In this document: piece by piece, positions 18,129 to 26,308 of the stretch
Numbering within the stretch: position 1 is the first letter of the stretch
How the letters are laid out: every line of letters starts with the position of its first letter
DNA from: Algoriphagus sp. Y33
Lineage (GTDB): Bacteria > Bacteroidota > Bacteroidia > Cytophagales > Cyclobacteriaceae
Length of the DNA: 64,000 nt
Assembly: GCF_014838715.1 (NCBI RefSeq)
Contig: NZ_CP061947.1
Span: 1,612,001-1,676,000 of the forward strand
Direction: 5' to 3'
Program-made: the position numbers and the translations under genes
The notes under the pieces: generated by a model
The model's database searches: none
The model's input: the letters and a program-made list of their open reading frames with translations, nothing else
What the model was told of the DNA's origin: nothing

Positions 18129-18971
18129 ATGGAACAGATTTTTAAAATATTGTGCCCAACGGATTTTTCTGAATGCTCTCTCAACGCTATTGAGTATGCA
18201 ACCAGATTGGGTGAAAAGTACAAAGCTGATTTGATTCTTTTCCATGTGCTTAATCGGGAGGATTACAGAAAACTGTTTCCTTCAGATGCATCAGGCAAGT
18301 ACCAGAATGAGTTTGTCTCCGAAAAGCTCGATAATTTGCAGCGAGCTGTTGTCAGGGAAGGCATACAGAATGGATTAAAAAGCTGTATTACGTCGGTGAA
18401 AGAAGGTAATATCGTCCGGGAGACCTTAGAATATGCGGCGGAAATAAATGCCGGCTTGATTGTGGTAGGAACCGAAGGGGTGAATGATTTCAGAGAAAAT
18501 ATCATAGGCTCACGAGCCAGTAGACTTGTGGAGCAATCAGATCATGACATTCTTGTCGTTCCCCGGAAAGTTTACTTCAAGGCTCCCCGCAAGCTTGTGT
18601 ATGCCAGTGATTACTTGGAAGAGGATAAGCTTGCAATTCAAAAAGTCGTGGAAGTAGCCGGATTTTTTGATTCGGAGATTGATTTGGTTCATGTCACTAC
18701 CAGTCAAAAAGCCCTGGATAAATCTCTTCACATGACTATGGTGGAAGAGATACGGCCTTTCATTAAGTATGATAAAGTCAATTATGTTCTGAAAACCTTC
18801 AGAGACGATATCGCACTGGGTCTTGAGAATTATCTGCAGACTGCCAAGGGTGATATGTTGATTACACTTAGTGAAAAGAAATCTTTCTTTGATCAGATTT
18901 TTTCGAAGAGCCTTTCAAAAAAAATGGCCTATTTTATCAACAAGCCGCTATGGGTGATTAAGTCTTTTTAA
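18129..18971 (+). CDS. universal stress protein, tandem UspA domains
   Basis: The 280-residue cytoplasmic protein contains two Usp domains. The first (residues 1-148) begins FKILCPTDFSECSLNAIEYA and ends with the ATP-site pattern VVGTEGVNDFRENIIGSRASRLVEQSDHDILVVP. The second (about 155-280) begins KLVYASDYLEEDKLAIQKV and lacks the clear glycine-rich nucleotide motif, so it may be a degenerate copy. Such proteins respond to stress and may bind ATP; no partner is evident. The gene lies eight bases after the dehydrogenase and is the last before the IS110 island. Confidence 0.9.
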   Translation: MEQIFKILCPTDFSECSLNAIEYATRLGEKYKADLILFHVLNREDYRKLFPSDASGKYQNEFVSEKLDNLQRAVVREGIQNGLKSCITSVKEGNIVRETLEYAAEINAGLIVVGTEGVNDFRENIIGSRASRLVEQSDHDILVVPRKVYFKAPRKLVYASDYLEEDKLAIQKVVEVAGFFDSEIDLVHVTTSQKALDKSLHMTMVEEIRPFIKYDKVNYVLKTFRDDIALGLENYLQTAKGDMLITLSEKKSFFDQIFSKSLSKKMAYFINKPLWVIKSF

Positions 18972-18979
18972 AGGGTAGT

Positions 18980-19018
18980 TTTTTTAACTGCAAAGTTCGC
19001 GGAGTTTTTGCGGATATA
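18980..19018. repeat. AACxGCAAAG-type degenerate repeat
   Basis: The sequence TTTTTAACTGCAAAGTTCGCGGAGTTTTTGCGG is of the same type as 21709-21745 (TTAACCACAAAGGTCACGCAAAG) and 21884-21918 (GTAACCGCAAAGTGTACGGAGG). The remainder of the gap up to about 19260 shows no gene; it contains TTCAGAC motifs (also seen near 20913 and 21950) and low-complexity A/T tracts. Confidence 0.5.
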
Positions 19019-19261
19019 CAATTTGGTTCTTCAGACCTGGATCTAACATAGTCTTCAGACTGCTATTCTTTTAAAATAGTGTAGAGGGTTAATTGCTGCC
19101 TCTGTTCATGCTTCACAAACAGGACGTCCAAACTGCCTTTTTTTACCATAAAGTAACAAAAAAATCAAAGTCCAAAATAGCAAGGATAACTGCAGATGAA
19201 TGATCGCTCTTGTATGTTTGCTATGCTTCTCCTATGTTAGCAAAAGTATAAAAAAGCACCT

Positions 19262-19503
19262 CTTTAACTGATTATATTTATTGTAAAGTGGTGGGGGATG
19301 AGAGCCTATATGTGACTAAATAATCTCAAGATATATTCGCACATAGATATTGCCTCATCCTCTTCTTTCTCTTGGAGTTTAAACAGAATGTAAAGCGTGC
19401 CGGTAAGCTTTTTTGCGTTTGGTAACAGCTTGAATGTCGACAAGGAGACAAAACGGAAGGGAGACATCCACTTTCACTTTCTTTAGTTCTAACCATTTAT
19501 TTT
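19262..19503 (+). ncRNA. candidate IS110 bridge RNA region
   Basis: IS110 elements of the IS621 type encode a structured bridge RNA in the noncoding end upstream of the transposase. Here about 240 bases before the start codon contain an imperfect stem-loop (arms 19296-19314 and 19340-19360, outer pairs GGATGAG/CTCATCC, inner pairs TATGTG/CACATA), a short AAGCT...AGCTT pair after 19400 and two copies of GGAGACA (19444-19450 and 19460-19466). There is no open frame. That a bridge RNA lies here is inferred from family knowledge and position; I could not identify target- or donor-binding loops. Confidence 0.35.
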
Positions 19504-20553
19504 ATGAATGTGATCAAACAAACCGTTGGAGTAGATGTAGCCCAGAAGGAATTGGTCTGTGTAGTTGGGGTCCTTCTTGATGATTTTAGTGTATCTCTGA
19601 AAGCCAGAAAAGCGTTCGCAAACAACATGTCAGGATTTAAGGCTTTTCTCAAGTGGGCAAAGTCATTTACCGAAGCATCCCTAGACCTAACAGCAGTATT
19701 AGAAGCAACGGGAGTTTACCATGAGAAATTCGTCCACTGGTTGGTGGGACAAGAGCAGCAGGTTGCCATCGTTCTGCCCAACAAAATCAGTAATTACATG
19801 CGGACGTTATCCATCAAGACCATTACAGACAATACCGCCGCTGAAGCCATCGCCCAGTTTGGTCTTGAAAGTAAACTAGAGACCTGGACTCCACCAAAAC
19901 CCATCTTTAGAAAACTTAAACAGCTTACCCGGGAAAGAGACCAGACCGTCTGTGAAAGGGTTGTTGTCGCCAATCAACTGCATGCCGAAAATGCAGAGGC
20001 TTTTTCGAATGCCAATAGCCTAAAACGACTAAAGGCCCGAAAAGCATTACTTCATAAACAGGAAAAGGAAATCAAGAAGGAAATCCATTTATTGGTTAAG
20101 TCCGATCCAAATCTGGAGGAGAACATCAGTTATATGACTTCAATTCCAGGTGTGGGGGAATTAACAGCAGTAATTGCTTTAGCAGAAACAAACGGGTTTG
20201 AGCTGGTCATGAACAAACGGCAGCTAGTCAGCTACGCAGGCTTGGATATAAGAGAAAAACAGTCCGGAACTTCCGTCAAAGGGAAACCCAAAATCTCTAA
20301 AAAAGGAAATAGACACCTTCGCAAATCAGTGCATTTACCAGCTCTCTGTGCCATCAAGAATTGTTCGTTATACAAGAATAACTTTGCGAGACTAGTCGGA
20401 AGACACGGTATAAAAATGAAAGCTGTCGTGGCTGTTCAGCGAAAAATCCTAGAGTTGATGTACATCCTGTATAAAACCAAAACAGTCTTTGAGCTGGAGT
20501 ATGAACTAAAAAAGGAGCAACAACCTGATGCTGCTACTCCTTTAACAGTCTAG
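19504..20553 (+). CDS. IS110 family transposase
   Basis: The 349-residue protein has the IS110 layout: an N-terminal RuvC-like DEDD domain (Asp11 in GVDVAQKE, Glu67 in LEATGVY, Asp109 in TITDNTAAEA), a coiled linker (about 135-200) and a C-terminal Tnp/transposase_20 domain with MTSIPGVGELTAVIALAET and SYAGLDIREKQSGTS...GKPKISKKGNRHLRK. The E-to-D distance equals that of IS621. The position of the fourth acidic residue (IS621 Asp105) holds Ala112, with Glu114 close by, as I recall is common in a Bacteroidota branch. It is full length and uninterrupted, so the element may be active. Confidence 0.93.
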   Translation: MNVIKQTVGVDVAQKELVCVVGVLLDDFSVSLKARKAFANNMSGFKAFLKWAKSFTEASLDLTAVLEATGVYHEKFVHWLVGQEQQVAIVLPNKISNYMRTLSIKTITDNTAAEAIAQFGLESKLETWTPPKPIFRKLKQLTRERDQTVCERVVVANQLHAENAEAFSNANSLKRLKARKALLHKQEKEIKKEIHLLVKSDPNLEENISYMTSIPGVGELTAVIALAETNGFELVMNKRQLVSYAGLDIREKQSGTSVKGKPKISKKGNRHLRKSVHLPALCAIKNCSLYKNNFARLVGRHGIKMKAVVAVQRKILELMYILYKTKTVFELEYELKKEQQPDAATPLTV

Positions 20554-20613
20554 CTTATGCTGACTTGGAAATTAAATTTAAGAAAATATCGATTTCTAAT
20601 AGGGTTTTAACAC

Positions 20614-20667
20614 AGAATCTATATGGTTATATGCTTTTTCACCACATAGATTCTATAGGTTTTTTTT
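20614..20667 (+). terminator. hairpin with T8 tract downstream of the transposase
   Basis: AGAATCTATATGG (20614-20626) pairs with CCACATAGATTCT (20642-20654) with a single mismatch, and a run of eight T follows at 20660-20667. It would stop transcription of the transposase gene. It shares CTATATG and CACATAGAT with the hairpin in the leader, so it may also be part of the element's right end. Confidence 0.65.
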
Positions 20668-20772
20668 CGCTCAGATCACTTCTTATTTCAAATCTCAGAT
20701 CTAACTTGTTCAAAGGTATGAGTCTTCTGACTTGATCATAGTGTCGTGTCAAGCCTAAACCAACGAGTAATC

Positions 20773-20878
20773 CGGGGTGTCTTTTGGACTATCTTTGCGT
20801 TACAAAAAGCCTCAAATAGCTACGGCTATGCTCGTTTTTCGTGCCTTGATCTAGTCCAAAATACCCTACCGCCTTACC
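20773..20878. repeat. large imperfect palindrome (~105 bp cruciform)
   Basis: The two arms read inward to ATAGC-TACG-GCTAT at 20816-20829. Outer blocks TTTTGGACTA (20782-20791) and TAGTCCAAAA (20852-20861) are exact complements, and ACAAAAAG (20802-20809) opposes GTTTTTCGT (20834-20842). The structure carries no credible gene, although a short open frame crosses it. A similar design is seen at 55421-55529. The rest of the 420-base gap between transposase and TPR gene holds the terminator and TTCTGACTT/TTCAGACTG motifs only. Confidence 0.65.
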
Positions 20879-20971
20879 CGTCATTTAAGCATTGGCATGA
20901 CACTAGTATAATGCAGGCTTCAGACTGCCCAAGACCAAAAAGTATTGTTTAAACTATGATTTCTTAAGTTT

Positions 20972-21700
20972 TTACTCACTCTTTTTTTTGCCAAACACCC
21001 CTTTTAAATAATCAGCAAATTCTTTACGTGTCTTTGCATTTGTGAACATAGAACCCAACGTATTTAAGAAATGGTTAAATGACATTTCGTTCTTTTGAGC
21101 TGGGGCTGTAGGTTTTTCAATTGATTTTTGACCAACTTTAGGTAAGTCAGAACCTTCTTCAGATGGTTTTGGACTTGGTGTAGATGTTTCTTTTGGCTTA
21201 TAGCCCACTAGATCATCGGCCTTCTCGAAACTTTTCTTTGATTTTTCCTTGTAACCTAGTTTCTCCTCCACAAGTCCCATATTATTGTGTGAGACTGCAT
21301 CTTCGGGATCCAGCTCAATGGCTTTCTGATAATCTACAATTGCGCCCTTCAGGTCGCCGATTCGATCTTTTAAATATGCCCGGCTGCTGTAGCGGTAAGG
21401 ATTTTTTGGATCCAGATTTGCCGCACGGTCTAGCTCAGTAAGGGCTTCTTCATTTCTCGCGAGCAGGTGCAAGACCACCGCCCTGTCAGAGATAAAATCT
21501 GTATTGTATGGTTCCAGCGATGTAATCAAGTCAAACTCTACCAAGGCTTCCCCTGTTCTCCCAAGTCTGGAAAGTATTCTGCCACGATTAAGATGCAGCT
21601 GCGTATGGTTTGGAGTAGCTTTTACCAATTCATCAAAAATGGCCAAAGCCTCCTCAAATTTCCCTGATTTATATAATTCAATTCCTTTTTCGAAGCTCAT
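20972..21700 (-). CDS. cytoplasmic TPR-repeat protein
   Basis: The 242-residue protein has no signal peptide. Residues 1-165 form about five tetratricopeptide repeats (for example AIVDYQKAIELDPEDAVSHNNMGLVEEKLGYKEKSKKSFEKA). A proline/serine-rich linker (about 170-205) and a short basic helical tail (SFNHFLNTLGSMFTNAKTRKEFADYLKGVFGKKKSE) follow. The repeats suggest a protein-binding role; the partner is unknown. It is isolated between two repeat-rich gaps. Confidence 0.85.
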   Translation of the reverse strand: MSFEKGIELYKSGKFEEALAIFDELVKATPNHTQLHLNRGRILSRLGRTGEALVEFDLITSLEPYNTDFISDRAVVLHLLARNEEALTELDRAANLDPKNPYRYSSRAYLKDRIGDLKGAIVDYQKAIELDPEDAVSHNNMGLVEEKLGYKEKSKKSFEKADDLVGYKPKETSTPSPKPSEEGSDLPKVGQKSIEKPTAPAQKNEMSFNHFLNTLGSMFTNAKTRKEFADYLKGVFGKKKSE

Positions 21701-21708
21701 AATCTATT

Positions 21709-21918
21709 TTTTTTAACCACAAAGGTCACGCAAAGGGACGCTGTGCATATTTTAACCACAAGTTTATGTGGGTAATGATTGCTAGTTCTGTTTTAGTTTT
21801 CACTTTTGCCGGGACACGCAATCTACAGATAGGGTTTATTAAGCATGACGTTTTACAACATCTTTAGGTGAACCCCTGTTTTAGTAACCGCAAAGTGTAC
21901 GGAGGTTAACGCAGAGGG
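21709..21918. repeat. degenerate AACCxCAAAG repeats in the gap before holA
   Basis: The 417-base gap between the TPR gene and holA contains TTAACCACAAAGGTCACGCA at 21713-21732 and GTAACCGCAAAGTGTACGGA at 21884-21903, related to each other and to 18980-19018. A TTCAGACTTGGAC motif lies near 21954. No gene was seen apart from a candidate holA promoter at its end. Confidence 0.5.
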
Positions 21919-22062
21919 CTCAAATTTTTTCTTAAGGCTAGTTCAAGGTCTTCAGACTTGGACTTTTAATAATGACGTCTCCTGACCGGTCGATAAAAGC
22001 TGTTACTCTTACAAAGACAAAGTTAAGACCAGAATAGTTTAACAAAGAATCTTTCCCCTGTT

Positions 22063-22095
22063 TTTGCAGGCAAATGAATAGGCCTGTTATCTTTA
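22063..22095 (+). promoter_or_regulatory. candidate Bacteroidota promoter of holA
   Basis: TTTG at 22063-22066 and TATCTTTA at 22088-22095 match the Bacteroidota -33 (TTTG) and -7 (TAnnTTTG) elements with one mismatch and a 21-base spacer. The holA start codon follows 22 bases later. Confidence 0.4.
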
Positions 22096-22117
22096 AGGTC
22101 TGAGATTACCTAGAATT

Positions 22118-23146
22118 ATGCCCCAACAACCACAAGCTGTACTTAAGGATCTGAAAGCTAAAAAGTTTGCTCCCATATACTTTTTGGATGGGGAGGAACC
22201 TTTCTTTATTGATCAGATCACGGATTTCATAGAGAAAAATGCAATAGCCGAACATGAGCGTGGGTTTAATCAAGTAATCCTGTATGGAAAAGATTCAAAT
22301 GTAGGTCTGATTCTCAATAATGCGAGGAAATTCCCAATGATGGCCGACCGGCAGGTGGTGATAGTCAAAGAAGCCCAAAGTCTCACAGATTTGGGAAAAG
22401 AGGATATGCAAAAACTCCTTATCAGCTACGTGCAAAATCCCCTTCCAAGTACCATTTTGGTTTTCGCCCATAAATACAAAAAGCTGGACGGAAGAAGTGC
22501 CCTTTATAAAGAGTTGGATAAGAAAACGGTTTATGTGCGCTCCGAGAAGGTTAAAGATTACAAGCTTACTGATTGGATAGAGGGGTTTATTAAGGAGACT
22601 GAGCATTCAATAGATTCACGTGCAGCTCAGCTTTTATCTGATTCTATCGGAAATAATCTGGAAGTGCTTTCAAATGAAATAGGTAAAATGCTTATCAATT
22701 TTCGGGAACCGACGAAAATTACTTCTGAGCATATTTCTAAGTACATAGGCATCAATAAGGATTACAATAATTTTGAATTCCTGAAAGCAATTGGTTTCAA
22801 AGATGTGGTGAAAGCAAATCAGATAATCCATTATTTCATCCAGAATCCCAAGGCAAACCCTGTGATTCCCATGTTTTCGTTGATGTTCAACTACTTTACC
22901 AGAATTGCTTTGATCCATCAGGCGAAAAAATCTGGAGCAAACGAGCAGCAGCTGGCTAGTCTTTTGGGGTTGCCTCCATTTGTAGTCAAAGAATACATGG
23001 TAGCGTCCAGAAACTATAATTTGGGCAAGGTAATTGATGTGTTCGGATACATCAAAGAGGCTGATCTTCGTTTCAAGGGAGTTGACTCCGGAAGTCTGAG
23101 CGAAGCAGAAAACCTCCGAGAGCTTGTTTACAAGATTTTGCATTGA
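22118..23146 (+). CDS. holA: DNA polymerase III subunit delta
   Basis: The 342-residue protein is the clamp-loader delta subunit, which opens the sliding clamp. The N-terminal domain matches the family: FAPIYFLDGEEPFFIDQITDFI, then PMMADRQVVIVKEAQSL and PLPSTILVFAHKYKKLDGRSALYKEL. The middle and C-terminal parts (LSDSIGNNLEVLSNEIGKML and PFVVKEYMVASRNYN) match the lid and collar domains of DNA_pol3_delta. Length is normal. It is single and is followed by a repeat before the TPR gene. Confidence 0.94.
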   Translation: MPQQPQAVLKDLKAKKFAPIYFLDGEEPFFIDQITDFIEKNAIAEHERGFNQVILYGKDSNVGLILNNARKFPMMADRQVVIVKEAQSLTDLGKEDMQKLLISYVQNPLPSTILVFAHKYKKLDGRSALYKELDKKTVYVRSEKVKDYKLTDWIEGFIKETEHSIDSRAAQLLSDSIGNNLEVLSNEIGKMLINFREPTKITSEHISKYIGINKDYNNFEFLKAIGFKDVVKANQIIHYFIQNPKANPVIPMFSLMFNYFTRIALIHQAKKSGANEQQLASLLGLPPFVVKEYMVASRNYNLGKVIDVFGYIKEADLRFKGVDSGSLSEAENLRELVYKILH

Positions 23147-23162
23147 TTACCTAATCCACTTT

Positions 23163-23286
23163 ATGAAATCGAGCTTGTCGAAGGCAGAAAGGCATGATCC
23201 CGTACCTAAGTTATCACCGAGTGGGATGATTATTAATCAAGCGACCCGCCTGCCTGCAGCCGGGGAATCCCGATTTCCGGGACAGG
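23163..23286. repeat. dispersed intergenic repeat, copy B, with hairpin
   Basis: This gap holds ATGAAATCGAGC (23163-23174), GGGATGATTATTAATCAA (23223-23240) and the hairpin TCCCGATTTCCGGGACAGG (23268-23286). The first two blocks are shared with copies at 3841-3913 and 61010-61079. The 19-base hairpin block is an exact reverse complement of 35100-35118. Confidence 0.65.
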
Positions 23287-23317
23287 TAATGACCGCTGAA
23301 AGACAAATTATAGACAC

Positions 23318-26305
23318 ATGAAATATCACCTTGTGCTCCTGGCGGGCCTTGGACTTAGTTTAGAGGCATATTCTCAATCTACCCTCTATCAGACCAGTCC
23401 CCAACAGAAGCTAGATCACAATCTGGCTCTTTTTGACAAGCAGCTTTTTTCTGCAAGTATCTATGACAATACAAGACTTCTGGAAGAGTCTGTAAATTCA
23501 GGGCAGGCAAAAGCGGCGGAATTGAACAGGGCTATGGCAGCACTGCAGCTGGAAAGCCCCGATGGTGCCGGCTTAATGAAAAAGTATATTTATGACCATG
23601 GAAATGATCCTTCCGTGACTACTGCGGGTTTGTATCTGGGAGATCATTTTTTCTTCAAAAGAAATTTTGCGGAGGCAATAGAGAGCTACGAATTGGTCGA
23701 CGCAAAGAAGTTGCCTGCGGCTGATCAGGCCGAAGTGTTGTTCAAGCAGGGATATGCCCATTTTCAGATGAACCAATATGCTCAAGCCGCAACTTTTTTC
23801 GATGCGGGTAAAGCGCTAAACCAGCAGGCGAGTTTTGATTCTTATTATTATAGCGGCTTCATTGCAATGGAAAATGGCAACACTTCCAAAGCCATTTCAG
23901 ATCTTCAGACTGCATCCCAATCCCCCTACTATGCAGATAAGGTTCCATATCTATTGGCAGCTCTTTACTACAAGCAGGGAAATTATGATCAACTGATCAG
24001 CTTTGCCGAACCGAAACTGACAAGTGGGCAAAATCTAGAGAAAAAAGAAATAATTTATTTGTACTTAGCTGAGGCATATTATGCCAAAAAGAACTTCCCT
24101 AAAGCTGCTGAAAACTACGATGCTTTCATCAACTCCCGCAAGGGGGAGTTAGGGAGAGAGGAAATCTATAAAGCCGGGATCGCTCAGTTTGAAATCAAAA
24201 ACTATCAACGGGCTACCGATTACCTGAAAGTATCTGCATCGGCGACTGATGAAATAGGACAGGCTTCCAGTTACTATCTTGCCCAGGCATACCTTAAGCT
24301 TGAAAATTATCAATTTGCTTCTACAAGTTTTCAGTCAGCAGCCAAATCTGATTTTAACATGGCGATTAAGGAAGAATCCATATTCAACTATGCCAAAGTA
24401 AATCTCCAGAAAGGCAGTTTCCAATCTGCGATCACCGCTTTGGATGAATATGTAGCTAACTATCCTTCTGGAAAATATAGGACTGAAGCTGAGAATTTAC
24501 TCTCAGAAGCACTTGTAAATACCAACGATTACCTCCGGGCCATAGAGCAGATGGATAAGATATCCAATAAATCTCCGCGAATCCGGGAAGCTTATCAGAA
24601 AGTAGCTTTTTATCAGGCGATGGTTTATTACCGCGATCAAAAGTGGAATCCAGCACTGGCTTACCTTGATAAATCACTGCAATATCCGGTAGATAAAGGT
24701 ATGGTTTTGGATTCTCACTTCTGGAAAGGAGAGATCAATTCTGCAGCAGATAATTTGCCCCAGGCAATTAAATCCTACGAATCGGTGATTAATCAGCGTC
24801 CATCCGGTGCAAACGGCACAGTCGCCAAAACCCATTATGGACTTGGCTATGCTTATTTCAACTCGCAGCAATATTCAAAAGCTGAGGAGCAGTTCAGAAA
24901 ATTCACAGAGAACAGACAGATTATTGCCAACAAGCAGCAATACGACGATGCGATTTTGAGATTGGGGGATTGTCACTACGTACAGAAGAGATTTGGAGAA
25001 GCAGCCACTACTTTTCAGCGGGCGATCAATGAAGGGAATTCGGGAGCGGATTATGCTTACTATCGATTGGCAGTAGTACAGAATTTTCAGTCTAGGAATC
25101 AGGAAGCCTTGGGACAGTTGGATGTGTTGATTTCCCGCTATCCGGGCAGTTTGTATTTGGAAGATGCGCTTTATCAGCGTGGACAGATCTATATGGAGGA
25201 GACCAGCTACAAGGCAGCCTCTGTTTCTTTCACTGATTTGCTGAGCACTAAACCAAATAGTCCATTTGTGCCCTATGCTTTGGAAGGTAGAGCCGTGGCA
25301 AATTTTTCACTTCAGAATTACGAGCAGACCATCCAAGATTACAGTACGATCTTGAATAATCACCCAAATGCCCAAAACGCAGAAACTGCGCTAAAAGGAC
25401 TTCAGGAAACGCTCGCTCTTCAGGGAAGATCAGGCGAGTTTTCTGACTATCTAAGCAAATACAAAGGGGCTAATCCAAGTAATGGAAGTGTACAGTCTCT
25501 TGAATTTGAAGCAGCAAAAGGAGCGTTTTTCGACAAAAATTATTCACAGGCAGTTAGAAGCTTCGAAAATTATCTGAAAAGCTATCCTCAATCAGCTCAG
25601 CGGGCTGATGCACTGTATTTCTTGGGAGACAGCTATATGCAGCTTGGCGATACTGATAAGGCATTGGCACAGTTCAAGACTCTAGAAAGAGAGCCTGCTT
25701 CTCCTCAGCGAATCCGTGCTATGCAGAAACTGGGTATGATAGAATTGGAAAGAGGAAACTATGCGCAGGCAATTCCATACTTGGAGACTTCTGTTCAAAA
25801 TGCCCGTAGCAAGCCTGAGGAAGCAGAGGCTATTCAGGGATTGATGGTTGCCAACTTTGAAACGAAGAACTACCAACAGGCAATTACACAGGCAGAGCGC
25901 TTATCCAAGCTGGACGGAGTGATCCCTGAAACGTCTCCCAAAGCTTTGCTTATCAAAGCAAAATCTCAGCGTGAATTGAATCAGAAGCCACTGTCTGAAT
26001 TGACGTTGACGGCTTTGGTGAACGATTACAAGACAGAGCAGGGGGCTGAAGGGCTTTATTTATTGGCATTCGCTTTACAGGAAAAGGGTGAAGTGACAGA
26101 ATCCAACGAGTTAATATTTGATCAGTCGGGTCCATTTGTCAATTATGATTATTGGTATGGAAGAATCTTTTTGCTGCTGGCGGATAATTATGTGAAGAGC
26201 GGGGAGGAGTTTCAGGCGAAAGCAACCTTGGAATCTATAGTAGAAAATTCTACAAATGCTGAAATCAAAGAAATGGCTCAATCCAAACTTCAAACGCTTA
26301 ATTAA
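23318..26305 (+). CDS. large exported TPR-repeat protein
   Basis: The 995-residue protein has a signal peptide (ending LEAYSQS) and consists almost entirely of tetratricopeptide-like repeats, for example AEVLFKQGYAHFQMNQYAQAATFFDAGKAL, ADALYFLGDSYMQLGDTDKALAQFKTLE and RAMQKLGMIELERGNYAQAIPYLETSV. It resembles YbgF/BamD-like periplasmic scaffolds but is much longer. It starts an operon with a beta-barrel protein whose ATG lies three bases after this stop; an SPOR/ExbB/ExbD/TonB run follows. I infer a periplasmic scaffold of a TonB-energised envelope machine. Confidence 0.88.
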   Translation: MKYHLVLLAGLGLSLEAYSQSTLYQTSPQQKLDHNLALFDKQLFSASIYDNTRLLEESVNSGQAKAAELNRAMAALQLESPDGAGLMKKYIYDHGNDPSVTTAGLYLGDHFFFKRNFAEAIESYELVDAKKLPAADQAEVLFKQGYAHFQMNQYAQAATFFDAGKALNQQASFDSYYYSGFIAMENGNTSKAISDLQTASQSPYYADKVPYLLAALYYKQGNYDQLISFAEPKLTSGQNLEKKEIIYLYLAEAYYAKKNFPKAAENYDAFINSRKGELGREEIYKAGIAQFEIKNYQRATDYLKVSASATDEIGQASSYYLAQAYLKLENYQFASTSFQSAAKSDFNMAIKEESIFNYAKVNLQKGSFQSAITALDEYVANYPSGKYRTEAENLLSEALVNTNDYLRAIEQMDKISNKSPRIREAYQKVAFYQAMVYYRDQKWNPALAYLDKSLQYPVDKGMVLDSHFWKGEINSAADNLPQAIKSYESVINQRPSGANGTVAKTHYGLGYAYFNSQQYSKAEEQFRKFTENRQIIANKQQYDDAILRLGDCHYVQKRFGEAATTFQRAINEGNSGADYAYYRLAVVQNFQSRNQEALGQLDVLISRYPGSLYLEDALYQRGQIYMEETSYKAASVSFTDLLSTKPNSPFVPYALEGRAVANFSLQNYEQTIQDYSTILNNHPNAQNAETALKGLQETLALQGRSGEFSDYLSKYKGANPSNGSVQSLEFEAAKGAFFDKNYSQAVRSFENYLKSYPQSAQRADALYFLGDSYMQLGDTDKALAQFKTLEREPASPQRIRAMQKLGMIELERGNYAQAIPYLETSVQNARSKPEEAEAIQGLMVANFETKNYQQAITQAERLSKLDGVIPETSPKALLIKAKSQRELNQKPLSELTLTALVNDYKTEQGAEGLYLLAFALQEKGEVTESNELIFDQSGPFVNYDYWYGRIFLLLADNYVKSGEEFQAKATLESIVENSTNAEIKEMAQSKLQTLN

Positions 26306-26308
26306 ACC

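Larger units (their letters stand above)
19262..20667 (+). mobile_element. IS110-family insertion sequence (approximate bounds)
   Basis: The element consists of a long 5' noncoding leader, one intact transposase gene (19504-20553) and a short 3' tail ending in a strong hairpin with a T-run. IS110 elements lack terminal inverted repeats, so the ends cannot be read directly; the bounds given are the outermost structures that seem to belong to it. Both flanks carry hairpins sharing CTATATG and CACATAGAT (19306-19348 and 20619-20651). The total size of about 1.4 kb fits the family. The surrounding gaps are full of other repeats, so this is an accessory insertion between the UspA gene and the TPR gene. 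Confidence 0.75.

Noticed and set aside
20746..20952. 68-codon open frame crossing the palindrome after the IS110 element
   Set aside because: Its composition is explained by the inverted repeat, it has no family resemblance and no start context; I treat it as noncoding.
22670..23143. 157-codon open frame antisense to holA
   Set aside because: Lies wholly within a clear holA gene and has no recognisable motif.
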